NCBI RefSeq assembly: GCF_001907975.1
Contig: NZ_CP017834.1
Span: 2,219,345-2,283,344, forward strand
Length of the DNA stretch: 64,000 bases
DNA from: Silvanigrella aquatica
GTDB taxonomy: Bacteria > Bdellovibrionota_B > Oligoflexia > Silvanigrellales > Silvanigrellaceae
Reading direction: 5' to 3'
A program made the position numbers and the translations under genes. Shown here one piece after another: positions 8,268 through 16,015 of this stretch (its first letter is position 1; each line of letters opens with the position of its first letter). Under the pieces are notes generated by a model that was not told where the DNA came from, made no database searches, and worked only from the letters and a program-made list of their open reading frames with translations.

Positions 8268-8968
8268 TTAAATTCCTTTAGCGTTTTTCCAATGCTCAAA
8301 TAATATAGAATTTTGCTTTTACATTCTTCTAATTAAATCTCTTGCTCTGGAATAACTTCTATTTAATTTCTTGAATTTTCTTCTTGCCCATCTTACGAGA
8401 GCAAAATTAACTGCACGAGAAATAGCATGAATTGCTAAAGAACCATGAAATTTACAGTAATAGTTAAGCCATCCACGTAACACTGGATTAATTGAGTGTG
8501 TTTCTTTAAAGCTTTCATGAGCAATTCATGATTCATATTATCAAAGAAACCCTTAATATCCAGATCTATAACCCAATCAAATTTCCAGCATCTTTCACGA
8601 GTTTTACCAAATGCATCTAATGCTGATTTATTTGGTCTGTAGCCATAAGAGTCAGGATGAAAAATAGCTTCAATTTGCGGTTCAAGCTTCTTCTTCACAG
8701 TCGTTTGGGCAATTCTATCAGCAACTGTAGGGATTCCTAAAGTGCGTTTTCCTCCATCTTTCTTTGGTATTTCTACTTTTCGAACAGGCGGCGGAAAGTA
8801 ACTTCCCGACGACATGCGATTCCAGAGCTTGTACAAATTGTCTTTGAGATTTGCTTCAAAGTCTTCTATAGATTGTTTATCAATACCATGTGCTCCATGA
8901 TTTTCTTTTACATTTCTCCATGCCTCCCATACAGTTGATTTAAAATAAAAATGGATTTTTAAATTCAT
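8268..8968 (-). pseudogene. Group II intron reverse transcriptase/maturase (LtrA-like), internally deleted
   Basis: The upstream frame encodes the N-terminal RT domain: GAHGIDKQSIEDFE, PPPVRKVEIPKKDGGKRTLGIPTVADRIAQ, FHPDSYGYRP and DLDIKGFFDNMNHELL (RT blocks 0-3). After ALKKHT it jumps directly to the C-terminal maturase domain, which continues in another frame (INPVLRGWLNYYCKFHGS...RALVRW-like), then a stop, then the tail ILFEHWKNAKG. The region with the YADD catalytic motif is deleted and a frameshift is present. The start is also lost; residues before STVWEAW are foreign. A dead gene; the intact frame covers 8435-8968. Confidence 0.85.
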
Positions 8969-9367
8969 GGATGCGCAATTAATATAGAAACAGGAAAAAG
9001 GTATGGATTAGTGTTACCAAGTTTAAATAGCAAAAACATGCAATTATTTTTAGAATTTTTTTCAATATTTGTAAGAATAAATGAACAAGTATTATTAATT
9101 TTTGATGGCTCGAGAGCTCATAATAGTAATCAAATTATTATTCCTAAAAATATTACTTTGCATTTTCTACCGCCTTATAGTCCTCAACTTAATCCAATAG
9201 AGCGGGTTTGGCTTTTTTTAAAAAGAAATTACCTATCATTTAAATTATATGAAAAAATTGAAGAAATTATTCAAGCAGGAGCTAATTCTTGGAATCATTT
9301 AACTGATGAACTTATTAAATCCATTGATTTTTCTAAACTTGAAAAAGTCGATGAGGTAGAAACTTAA
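8966..9367 (+). pseudogene. IS630-family DDE transposase, C-terminal fragment
   Basis: An open frame from ~8966 gives GCAINIETGKRYGLVLPSLN, then LLIFDGSRAHNS (second catalytic Asp region) and HFLPPYSPQLNPIERVW with the final catalytic Glu, the classical end of IS630/Tc1-type transposases. The first half, with the helix-turn-helix and first Asp, is missing and replaced by the truncated group II intron on the opposite strand. There is a GTG at 9011 but no convincing ribosome site. Terminal inverted repeats could not be identified. Confidence 0.82.
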
Positions 9368-9435
9368 TGGACGGCATATTATATTTTTTTTTTTAAATAA
9401 TTATAATAAAAGCCATGTTTTTGACGAAATATTTT

Positions 9436-9472
9436 TTGACAATAACTTATTATTCATATTCAATTGTTATTG
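9436..9472 (+). promoter_or_regulatory. Putative promoter/operator of the lectin gene
   Basis: A TTGACA box at 9436 is followed by an AT-rich spacer with weak -10 candidates (TATTCA near 9457). CAATAAC (9440-9446) and GTTATTG (9466-9472) form 7-base inverted arms overlapping it, a possible operator. Position upstream of the lectin start (9507) fits. Inference from sequence only. Confidence 0.35.
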
Positions 9473-9506
9473 ATACTTTTATAAAAAATATTTTAGGAGA
9501 TCTAAA

Positions 9507-9944
9507 ATGACCGTTAGTAAAACTTTGATTGCTAAAGTAACATATACTTTGGTAATATTATCTCTTCCATTAGCAGCTAATGCTTTTCAAATTATTGGAC
9601 TGGGAGGAAAATGTCTCGATGTCAATGGTGGACAAACGCATAATGGAACTCCTGTTACTATGTGGGACTGTCATGGTGGTTCGAATCAACAGTGGCATAT
9701 TGAAAATGGCAGAATAACTGGCATTGGAGGATTATGTCTTGATGTTAGCTATGGTCATGGCTCTCCTGTCCAAGTTTGGGACTGTAATAATACTCCTCCT
9801 CAGCAATGGACTTATAATATTGATGGTTCTCTAAGAGCTATGGGAAAATGCCTTGATGTATTTAATTTTAGCACATTAAATGGTACTCCTGTTCAAATGT
9901 CGAACTGTACCAACAACCAGAATCAAAAATGGCGGTTTTGGTAA
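9507..9944 (+). CDS. Secreted ricin B-type (beta-trefoil) lectin
   Basis: A 145-residue protein with a signal peptide (cleavage likely after ANA, residue 26) and a single ricin-B trefoil. Three repeats each carry CLDV, a later Cys (pairs 36/55, 77/93, 115/134) and a QxW motif (QQW 61, QQW 99, QKW 140). Each repeat can bind a galactose-type sugar. No enzymatic domain is attached, so it acts as a free secreted lectin, perhaps in adhesion or host/prey contact. ATG follows AGGAG (9494-9498). Flanked by transposase and intron remnants, suggesting arrival or retention in a mobile region. Confidence 0.88.
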   Translation: MTVSKTLIAKVTYTLVILSLPLAANAFQIIGLGGKCLDVNGGQTHNGTPVTMWDCHGGSNQQWHIENGRITGIGGLCLDVSYGHGSPVQVWDCNNTPPQQWTYNIDGSLRAMGKCLDVFNFSTLNGTPVQMSNCTNNQNQKWRFW

Positions 9945-10208
9945 GTTACAATTAGTACTAATTAAAAGTTTTATGTTCCTAGACATTTGAAAAATGCATT
10001 TTGAAGCCCTTTATTAAAATTAATAGCAAAGATTTTCCTCAAAAGTGACCCATTTAAATTAGATTTAAATGGGTGATATGAAATTCTGAATACTAAGGGG
10101 TTATTTGCAAAAATACCCAAGATTGTATACCAAGTGAGACTTATTATTCAAAATAGAAGGTATCTTTGTTTTTGATAAGTGAAAAAACCAAAAATTCGAA
10201 TAGTTTGA
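9945..10208. other. Intergenic region with palindromes
   Basis: No gene seen. It contains a 14-base perfect palindrome (AATTAGTACTAATT, 9950-9963) right after the lectin stop and the hairpin at 10049-10073. Neither is followed by a clear T-tract. Confidence 0.4.
10049..10073. repeat. 10-bp inverted repeat (hairpin)
   Basis: CCCATTTAAA and TTTAAATGGG are separated by five bases. No run of T follows on either strand, so it is not a standard terminator; it may be a transposon end or operator relic. Confidence 0.5.
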
Positions 10209-10547
10209 GAATGCAGTTTAATTAAGTATGACAACTCTCAATTTCACTTTGCAAACCGATTTGGGACAATTCCAGAAGCTTATAAATGGCTAAAAATCAT
10301 TGCAAAAAAATTTAACGAAACAGATGAGCTTATAAAATTTGCATTACTTTATTGAAATAAACAATCTATATCAAGACTCATAGCACATGCAATAGGCTGG
10401 TATTGTTTAAGTAAAAATAAGAATAACCAAGTGTTTAGAGTGGTGGGAGACAAATTATTAATTATTGAATTAAATATATTAAAACTCCTTTTCTTAGGTG
10501 AAAGGTATCTACTACAAAGTGGCGTCAAGATCAAAGATTACCAATAA
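10209..10547 (+). pseudogene. Degraded reading frame of unknown identity, one internal stop
   Basis: A single frame reads through ~112 codons, interrupted only by TGA at 10353. The first part contains FHFANRFGTIPEAYKWLKII and the second SRLIAHAIGWYCL, with no start codon or ribosome site at the 5' end. It could be part of a lost transposase or helicase-like gene, but I recognise no family. Two halves in the same frame with protein-like composition support a broken gene over chance. Confidence 0.35.
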
Positions 10548-10693
10548 TAACTATATTAAAAAAATTGACAACTTTAATTTAATTTTATATATTGAAGTTA
10601 TAAAAAGCATTTTATTTATTTAAAATATATCTGATTGATATTTTTAATAACCTAATCTCCCTATACCTTTTATAAAAAATTAGGATAATTAAA
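10548..10693. other. AT-rich intergenic region
   Basis: About 145 very AT-rich bases. Nothing assignable apart from its position as promoter region for the small secreted protein at 10694. Confidence 0.3.
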
Positions 10694-11095
10694 ATGAAAC
10701 TCAATTTTTTTTTAAAATTTTTTTTGTTTTTAATTTTAATCTTTAATAAAAATATTTTTGCTGATGAAGCATATGTTTTTTGTTCAGATAAAGATAGAAA
10801 TTGGGAGTGGTTAAAAATCAATGACGAATATATTAAAGTAAGTGGATTTTGGCTTGAAGAGCATTTAAACGAAAATTTTTCAATATTCATTTTTAAATTA
10901 GAGAATTCAGAATCTGAAATTCAAAATCTTCAAAAAAAATGTATTAATAATTTTGGAGAGCAATTTATTTATCCACAACCTTCAATTACTTTTTCTCATA
11001 AATGGGGTGTATTTTATTTAGAATCAGAAAAGAAAATTATTGGAAATTTTTCACTTTCCCTTTATTATTTTCCTTTTACACGTTCACGATATTAA
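10694..11095 (+). CDS. Small secreted protein resembling the lipase N-terminal domain
   Basis: 133 residues, ATG start behind AGGATA about five bases upstream, signal peptide to about residue 24 (IFADEA). The mature part begins with a VFCSDKD motif and has a second Cys 53 residues later (KKCINNFGEQ). The same layout (hydrophobic-Y/F-C-S/N-K-x-D/N-G... S-x-W ... L-K-x-S-C-x-K-I-F) occurs in the N-terminal domain of the lipase at 44481 and its decayed copy at 45911, where the cysteines are 50-51 residues apart. I infer a stand-alone relative of that domain. Function unknown. Confidence 0.55.
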   Translation: MKLNFFLKFFLFLILIFNKNIFADEAYVFCSDKDRNWEWLKINDEYIKVSGFWLEEHLNENFSIFIFKLENSESEIQNLQKKCINNFGEQFIYPQPSITFSHKWGVFYLESEKKIIGNFSLSLYYFPFTRSRY

Positions 11096-11140
11096 ATAAT
11101 GGAATCGATTGCCGAATAGAATAACATTAATCATAATAAT

Positions 11141-11578
11141 TTATTTCATAAATTTTGAATTTGTATCTTCTTCATCGCACATAAGACCATAAGCACCAAA
11201 GCGACAATTTACCCCGCATTTTATTTTGTCAACATGGCGAAAACAAGTATACATTTGTCTTGAAGAACATGCCGATATTAAACCGCTTTGTTCACAATTG
11301 TAACCACAAATAACACCTTTAATAGATTCGATACACATTTCATCTTGATGCTTTTTACAATCAGCTCCAAATAAATTTTTCTTACAGTCATATCCACAAA
11401 CTTTTTTACCATTAAAATCGATACACTCTACTTTTTTATTTTTTGCCGAGTCTCCACTTTCGTGTACTAAAACTTCAACACCACAAAAAACACCTTTGTC
11501 ATTTTTAACACAAGTTTCTCTGGCAAAACTTATATTTGAAAAAATAAGGAAATAGCAAATAAAGACGATATATTTCAT
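11141..11578 (-). CDS. Secreted cysteine-repeat protein (30-residue CGxxC repeats)
   Basis: 145 residues with a signal peptide (cleavage after ISFA) and 14 cysteines in the mature part. Three consecutive units obey C-x8-CGxxC-x8-C-x7 exactly (CGYDC, CGYNC, CGVNC), preceded by a degenerate first unit (C-x8-CG). The strict spacing suggests a tandem disulphide-stabilised fold. Proteins with CGYxC repeats occur in other predatory or delta-like bacteria, but no function is known to me. The gene is alone on the minus strand, 32 bases downstream of the TPR gene's stop, which it follows in the same direction. Confidence 0.65.
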   Translation of the reverse strand: MKYIVFICYFLIFSNISFARETCVKNDKGVFCGVEVLVHESGDSAKNKKVECIDFNGKKVCGYDCKKNLFGADCKKHQDEMCIESIKGVICGYNCEQSGLISACSSRQMYTCFRHVDKIKCGVNCRFGAYGLMCDEEDTNSKFMK

Positions 11579-11609
11579 TTTTTGTAACCTTAATATTAAA
11601 AAAATTTAA

Positions 11610-12221
11610 TTAAATAACAGCTTTATTTTCTACCACTTTTACTTCATTCAAGTTTGCATTAAAATTTTCTTTTGATTGCAAACACTTATTTTGAAGAGAT
11701 AATGCCGCAACACTTTGTGGATCGAGAGTTAAAGCGATTGTAATTTGTTCCAACGCAGATTCATAATCTTGCAACTCAAAATACAAACGCGCGAGTTCAA
11801 GAAAATATTCAATGGAACGATATTGTGCAATTGCTTTTTTGAGTTCTTCTTCTGCTTCGGTAAAACGCCTCACAGAAAGATAAAATAAAGACATATCATA
11901 ATGTTTTTGAGCAAGAAGCACGCCCTCTCGTTTACAAGCCTCAGCAAATCGCGATGCCGCTTCATCATAAAATCCTAAATCACTTAAAATAATAGAGGCA
12001 TTAAATTGCGCTTCAATATAATTTGGATCGGCCATAACGGCTCTATCAAAAAAGCGTAAAGACTCGGGGAGATCTCCTCTCATAAGGTACAATATTCCCA
12101 TTTCATTAAGCCAATCTGGTTTTTCGCCAAGTTGTTGGATTTGAACTAATCCAATATTTTCAGCTAAATAAAAATCTCCTGCAAATAGAGCCGCTCGAAA
12201 GTCATTCAAAGAGTTTTGCAC
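11610..12221 (-). CDS. TPR-repeat protein
   Basis: A 203-residue soluble protein made of tandem tetratricopeptide repeats, e.g. LNEMGILYLMRGDLPESLRFFDRAVMADPNYIEAQFN and FLELARLYFELQDYESALEQITIALTLDP, split here only for description. TPRs mediate protein-protein contacts. GTG at 12221 is chosen because AGGAG lies seven bases upstream; the in-frame ATG at 12254 has AAGG too close to it. No signal peptide, so cytoplasmic. Divergent from purA. Partner unknown. Confidence 0.75.
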   Translation of the reverse strand: MQNSLNDFRAALFAGDFYLAENIGLVQIQQLGEKPDWLNEMGILYLMRGDLPESLRFFDRAVMADPNYIEAQFNASIILSDLGFYDEAASRFAEACKREGVLLAQKHYDMSLFYLSVRRFTEAEEELKKAIAQYRSIEYFLELARLYFELQDYESALEQITIALTLDPQSVAALSLQNKCLQSKENFNANLNEVKVVENKAVI

Positions 12222-12299
12222 AAAATTTCTCCTATCAAATGATGAACAAATCATACCTTAAAATGTTGAAGAATAAAAATGGATGTGTGAGAGTTGCGC

Positions 12300-12315
12300 G
12301 AACAGAATACTGTTC
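12300..12315. promoter_or_regulatory. GAACAG-N4-CTGTTC palindrome between TPR gene and purA
   Basis: Perfect 6-base arms with an AATA centre, lying in the divergent intergenic region 68 bases upstream of purA. The shape suggests an operator, but it does not match the E. coli PurR box or the standard LexA boxes with their normal spacing. Confidence 0.35.
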
Positions 12316-12382
12316 TTAATTCAATTTGCTATGACCCGCATCAAAATTAGTGGGTGTAATTTAATTTACTTGGGAGAAAAGA

Positions 12383-13642
12383 ATGAAACTACAACATGGG
12401 GCAGCCACACTTGTCCTTGGAGTCCAATATGGTGACGAAGGAAAAGGGAAGCTTGTCGATGTTCTAGCAGAACAAGCAGACCTTGTATGCCGCGTGCAAG
12501 GGGGCAACAATGCGGGTCATACTATATGGGTGAACGGTGAAAAAATTGTAACCCAACTTCTTCCCTCTGGAATTTTAAGAGAAAACTGCGAAATAGGAAT
12601 TGGTGCTGGAGTTGTTGTTGATCCCTTAGTGCTCAGAGATGAACTGAAAAAAGTAAAAGCCCAAGGCTATGACATCACACCTGAAAGACTGCATATTGAC
12701 TATAGAGCCAGCGTCATTCTCCCCTATCATAAAAATCTCGATATGAAACGTGAATTGGAACGATCCAAAAGCACGACTAAAATTGGCACCACAGGCAGAG
12801 GCATTGGACCTACTTATGCAAGCCGCGCCTACAGAGAAGGTCCTCGCATTGCGGAAATTGCAAACCCCGATAATTTTAGAGCATGGTTAAAATCTCAACC
12901 GCATTTAATGGATGGTCTCGATCAAAAATTAATGGACGAATTTCTTGAAACATCAGAACAACTCCGTCCTTATATGAAAGATCTGGCCATGATTGCGAAC
13001 AATAGAATGGCACAAGGCGGACGACTTCTTCTCGAAGGAGCACAAGGAGCTATGCTCGATGTGAGCTTTGGAACTTATCCTTTTGTGACTTCAAGTAATC
13101 TCGTTTCCGGTTCTTGTGCTGGAGGACTAGGCATACCACCTTGGAAAATCACAAATATTGTGGGTGTGATAAAGGCTTATTCCACACGCGTAGGCAATGG
13201 TCCTTATCCTGCCGAACTTTTTGGAGACTTTGCCGATGAATTGCGCAAACGTGGCAACGAATTTGGCACAAATACAGGTCGTCCGCGCTCCGTAGGTTGG
13301 CTCGATTTAGTGGCACTCCGTTACCTTTCTAAAATAAATGGCTTAACAGGACTTGCTATTATGAAAGCAGATGTTCTTGCTGGCATTGAGAATATTGGTA
13401 TCATTACTTCCTATCGCGACAAACGCACACAAGCGGAAATGACAGGTTATCCGATGACTCAAGCGGCATGGGAAAATGTGGAGCCTGTAGTGGAATTTGT
13501 ACAAGGCTGGGATGCTGTATCTTCGGGCACAACATTAAATAAAGAATATCAAGCCTTTGTTAAGAAAGTGGAAGAATTTATAGATGTTCCCAGTATTTAT
13601 ATTTCTACTGGCGCTGAAAGAAGTGAAGGGATTTGGATGTAA
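12383..13642 (+). CDS. purA: Adenylosuccinate synthetase
   Basis: 419 residues, near the usual ~430. Catalyses GTP-dependent joining of IMP and aspartate, the first committed step to AMP, in the cytoplasm. The P-loop-like GDEGKGKLVD (about residues 17-26), the NNAGHTI histidine, the GTTGRGIGPTY loop, TRVGNGP and NTGRPRSVGW motifs are all intact. ATG start with GGAG about eight bases upstream. A strong stem-loop with T-run follows at 13712, so it is probably monocistronic. Confidence 0.97.
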   Translation: MKLQHGAATLVLGVQYGDEGKGKLVDVLAEQADLVCRVQGGNNAGHTIWVNGEKIVTQLLPSGILRENCEIGIGAGVVVDPLVLRDELKKVKAQGYDITPERLHIDYRASVILPYHKNLDMKRELERSKSTTKIGTTGRGIGPTYASRAYREGPRIAEIANPDNFRAWLKSQPHLMDGLDQKLMDEFLETSEQLRPYMKDLAMIANNRMAQGGRLLLEGAQGAMLDVSFGTYPFVTSSNLVSGSCAGGLGIPPWKITNIVGVIKAYSTRVGNGPYPAELFGDFADELRKRGNEFGTNTGRPRSVGWLDLVALRYLSKINGLTGLAIMKADVLAGIENIGIITSYRDKRTQAEMTGYPMTQAAWENVEPVVEFVQGWDAVSSGTTLNKEYQAFVKKVEEFIDVPSIYISTGAERSEGIWM

Positions 13643-13711
13643 GTAGGCAATGAGGAACCCTTGATATTGCAATTGATATTCAGTAGAGTACAATATTAAA
13701 TGTAATTTTAC

Positions 13712-13750
13712 AATTATAGCAAAAATACTTTTGCTATAATTTTTATTTTT
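13712..13750 (+). terminator. Rho-independent terminator after purA
   Basis: 13-bp stem (13712-13724 with 13729-13741, loop ATAC) followed by a T-rich tail TTTTATTTTT. Its tail runs into the ribosome site of the next gene (GGAG at 13751), so it might also act as an attenuator for the phosphofructokinase gene. Confidence 0.75.
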
Positions 13751-13763
13751 GGAGATTTCAATC

Positions 13764-15032
13764 ATGACACTTCAAGGAAATGCTCTCATTATACAATCTG
13801 GTGGCCCTACCGCTGTTATCAATCAATCCCTGGCCGGAATCATGGCAGCAAGCCGCGATTATCCCGATAAAATTCATAATGTTTATGGAGCATACCACGG
13901 TCTTCATGGCGTTCTCTATGAAAATCTTCTTGACCTCTCTTGTGAGGAAAGCAGCGTGTGGAGAACCATTGCTGTTTCACCAGGTGCCGCTTTAGGTTCG
14001 GCACGGATCAAACCCAGACATAGCGATCTTGATCGTATTTTTGAAGTATTCACCGCACATAAAATTAAATTTGTTTTTTATAATGGGGGTAATGATTCCG
14101 CCGAAGCAGCACAACTTATTCGCGAAGAAGCCAATCGCCGCCACTATGAAGTCCGCATTCTGCATATTCCAAAAACAATTGATAACGACCTCATGGTTAC
14201 AAATCACTGCCCCGGTTACGGTAGCGTAGCCAAAGTCGTTTCACACATTATTGCAGGAGATGACTTAGATAATCGTAGCTTTTTTAATAGCGTTAAAATT
14301 AATGTCGTTATGGGACGTCATGCAGGCTGGATTGCAGCTGCAACGGCAATTGCTAAAAAAGGTCATATTGACATTGAAGATGATGATGAAGTCGGACCTC
14401 ACCTTATTTACTTACCTGAAGTCGAATTCAACGAGAAAAAGTTTTTAGGCGATGTACAAAAAACCTACAATCGCATTGGTCGTGCTACCATCGTGGTTGC
14501 CGAAGGAATTGCCGATCAATTAAGCGAAGACAAATTCGCGGGTGAAGTAGATGAATTTGGCAATGCTCTATTGTCAAGTTCTGGAAAATTAGGTGATTAC
14601 TTATCTAACTTAATCAAAAAGAATCTCGTGTATAATTCAGCCTTTGGCAAACTCAGATGCCGTGCCGACACATTAGGTTATTTGCAAAGATCATTAGCAG
14701 GGATGTCCTCACCAACAGATCAGGCAGATGCTTTTTTAGTGGGTTCCATGGGCGTTCATTACATGATGAAGGGAGAGAGTGATAAAATGGTTACTTTAGT
14801 ACGCATCCCCGGAGAGCATTATAAATGCGAAACATCATTATGTGATTTAAAATTAGTAGCACAAAAAACCAAACTCATGCCACGCAGCATGATTAATAAA
14901 GAAGAAAATGGCGTCACCGAAGAGTTTTATCAATATGCTTTACCATTAGCGGGTTCTGTACCTGAAATTCATGCTTTAAAACCACAGCATCTTAAGAAAA
15001 AACTCATGGATTATATCCGTCCTGAAAAATAG
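13764..15032 (+). CDS. 6-phosphofructokinase, pyrophosphate-dependent type
   Basis: 422 residues of the PfkA superfamily. The donor-site residues are GGNDS (about 108-112) and PKTIDND (136-142): Asp in place of the ATP-type Gly, and Lys in place of the second Gly, the known signature of PPi-dependent enzymes. MGRHAGW is the sugar-phosphate motif. It would phosphorylate fructose-6-phosphate with pyrophosphate, reversibly, in glycolysis/gluconeogenesis. ATG at 13764 has GGAG nine bases upstream; TTG at 13749 is in frame but overlaps that site. tpiA and pgk of the same pathway lie 20 kb away. Confidence 0.9.
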   Translation: MTLQGNALIIQSGGPTAVINQSLAGIMAASRDYPDKIHNVYGAYHGLHGVLYENLLDLSCEESSVWRTIAVSPGAALGSARIKPRHSDLDRIFEVFTAHKIKFVFYNGGNDSAEAAQLIREEANRRHYEVRILHIPKTIDNDLMVTNHCPGYGSVAKVVSHIIAGDDLDNRSFFNSVKINVVMGRHAGWIAAATAIAKKGHIDIEDDDEVGPHLIYLPEVEFNEKKFLGDVQKTYNRIGRATIVVAEGIADQLSEDKFAGEVDEFGNALLSSSGKLGDYLSNLIKKNLVYNSAFGKLRCRADTLGYLQRSLAGMSSPTDQADAFLVGSMGVHYMMKGESDKMVTLVRIPGEHYKCETSLCDLKLVAQKTKLMPRSMINKEENGVTEEFYQYALPLAGSVPEIHALKPQHLKKKLMDYIRPEK

Positions 15033-15053
15033 TGATAATAAAGAAAAATAACA

Positions 15054-15070
15054 TTTAGACTTAGTCTAAA
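15054..15070. promoter_or_regulatory. TTTAGAC-TTA-GTCTAAA palindrome upstream of dps
   Basis: A 17-base palindrome with 7-base arms about 78 bases before the dps start. Its TTAG...CTAA outline recalls iron/manganese repressor (DtxR/MntR-type) boxes, which would suit an iron-storage gene. No T-run follows, so it is less likely a terminator of the upstream gene. Regulator identity is inference. Confidence 0.4.
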
Positions 15071-15147
15071 AAACTGGCTTCACTTCGATCTTTATGGTAT
15101 GCTTTCTAGAAGCAGCTGATTTCAGCTTCTTCCAGAAAGGACATATA

Positions 15148-15615
15148 ATGAAAACAAACATTGGAATGACCAAAGCAGAGAGCTCAAAAGTAGTTGAAAT
15201 TCTTTCCCACTATCTTGCCGATTCCTATTATCTTTATATTAAAACCCATAACTTCCATTGGAACGTAACAGGAATGTATTTCCAAAATCTGCATAAATTG
15301 TTTGATGAACAATACAGCGCCTTATTTGAGAGCCTCGATCAAATTGCAGAGCGTATACGCTCTTTAGGTGAATTTGTTCCTGCTACATTTGCACAATTAA
15401 AAGAACTCACTTGCCTTAAAGAAACAAAAGACATTCCTAAAGACAGAGAAATGATCAAAATGTTACTTGAAGATCATGAAACGATCATTCGTAATTTGCG
15501 TACCTGGATTGAAGAAGTCGACGAAGCGGGCGATGCAGGTACCAGCGATTTCCTAACAGCGCGTATTGAAGAACATGAAAAAATAGCTTGGATGCTCAGA
15601 AGTCATTTTGATTAA
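15148..15615 (+). CDS. dps: Dps-family ferritin-like DNA-protection protein
   Basis: 155 residues, usual length. The inter-subunit ferroxidase site is intact: THNFHWNVTG (His37), LHKLFDEQY (His49) and ESLDQIAERI (Asp64, Glu68). Dps dodecamers oxidise and store iron using peroxide and shield DNA. ATG at 15148 follows AAAGGA; an in-frame ATG at 15094 lies in the leader, which itself holds an imperfect AGAAGC...GCTTCT hairpin (15109-15134). A palindrome upstream could be the metal-responsive operator. It converges with the nitroreductase remnant, stop codons overlapping. Confidence 0.92.
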   Translation: MKTNIGMTKAESSKVVEILSHYLADSYYLYIKTHNFHWNVTGMYFQNLHKLFDEQYSALFESLDQIAERIRSLGEFVPATFAQLKELTCLKETKDIPKDREMIKMLLEDHETIIRNLRTWIEEVDEAGDAGTSDFLTARIEEHEKIAWMLRSHFD

Positions 15616-15800
15616 ATTAAAGTCATAATTGAAGAGAGATCTTCACGTATTTTTTGCGGTTGCTCATTAATGCGATAACCAAATGCGGCAATAGCAACGG
15701 CATCAAATGAAATCCAATCCACATATTTTGCAAGCATGGGTTTTAACTTTTCAGGATCAAATCCTTCAATAGGACAAGAATAAAATTCATATGAGTCTCC
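15612..15800 (-). pseudogene. Nitroreductase (NfsB-like), C-terminal remnant
   Basis: On the minus strand about 60 codons read SCPIEGFDPEKLK...DAVAIAAFGYRINEQPQ, the flavin-contacting C-terminal end of NfsB-type NAD(P)H nitroreductases (P-I-E-G-F-D and G-Y-R motifs). Upstream the frame degenerates and there is no start, so only the last third survives. Its stop overlaps the dps stop, in convergent orientation. Confidence 0.75.
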
Positions 15801-16015
15801 AAATAATAAAGAACATATTATGTAGCATAGAAATTCAATTTAAACAAATTTAATTTGCTGAACAAATAACAAAATAAATCAATTAAGCATAAAATATTAT
15901 TAAATAAAAAAACAAAATATATGTATTTGACAAAATATAAAAATTATTTTAATAATTTTATGTAATATAAAATAAGTTAAAATTGTCAAATTCTAATTAT
16001 AAAAGGAGAATGACA
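15801..16015. other. AT-rich intergenic region
   Basis: Very AT-rich stretch between the nitroreductase remnant and the thioesterase gene. Must contain the thioesterase promoter; TTGACAAA at 15928 is the best -35 candidate with AT-rich sequence downstream. No gene. Confidence 0.3.

Larger units (their letters stand above)
8175..8968 (-). mobile_element. Truncated, inactivated group II intron
   Basis: On the minus strand this holds an intron-encoded protein remnant followed by domain V and a domain-VI-like hairpin, ending near a TTTACTCAC 3' end at about 8175. The 5' half (domains I-III, start of the protein) is missing: the sequence stops abruptly near 8968 against an IS630-type transposase remnant. 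An internal deletion has also removed the reverse-transcriptase active site. The element cannot splice or move by itself. The exact 3' boundary is estimated from the usual group II intron end. Confidence 0.8.

Noticed and set aside
12300..12315. LexA or PurR operator
   Set aside because: GAACAG-N4-CTGTTC does not fit the E. coli PurR box, nor the spacing of GAAC-N4-GTTC or GTTC-N7-GTTC LexA boxes; kept as an unassigned palindrome.
16010..16012. ATG start for the thioesterase
   Set aside because: AGGAG ends one base before it, too close for initiation; TTG at 16016 has the right spacing.
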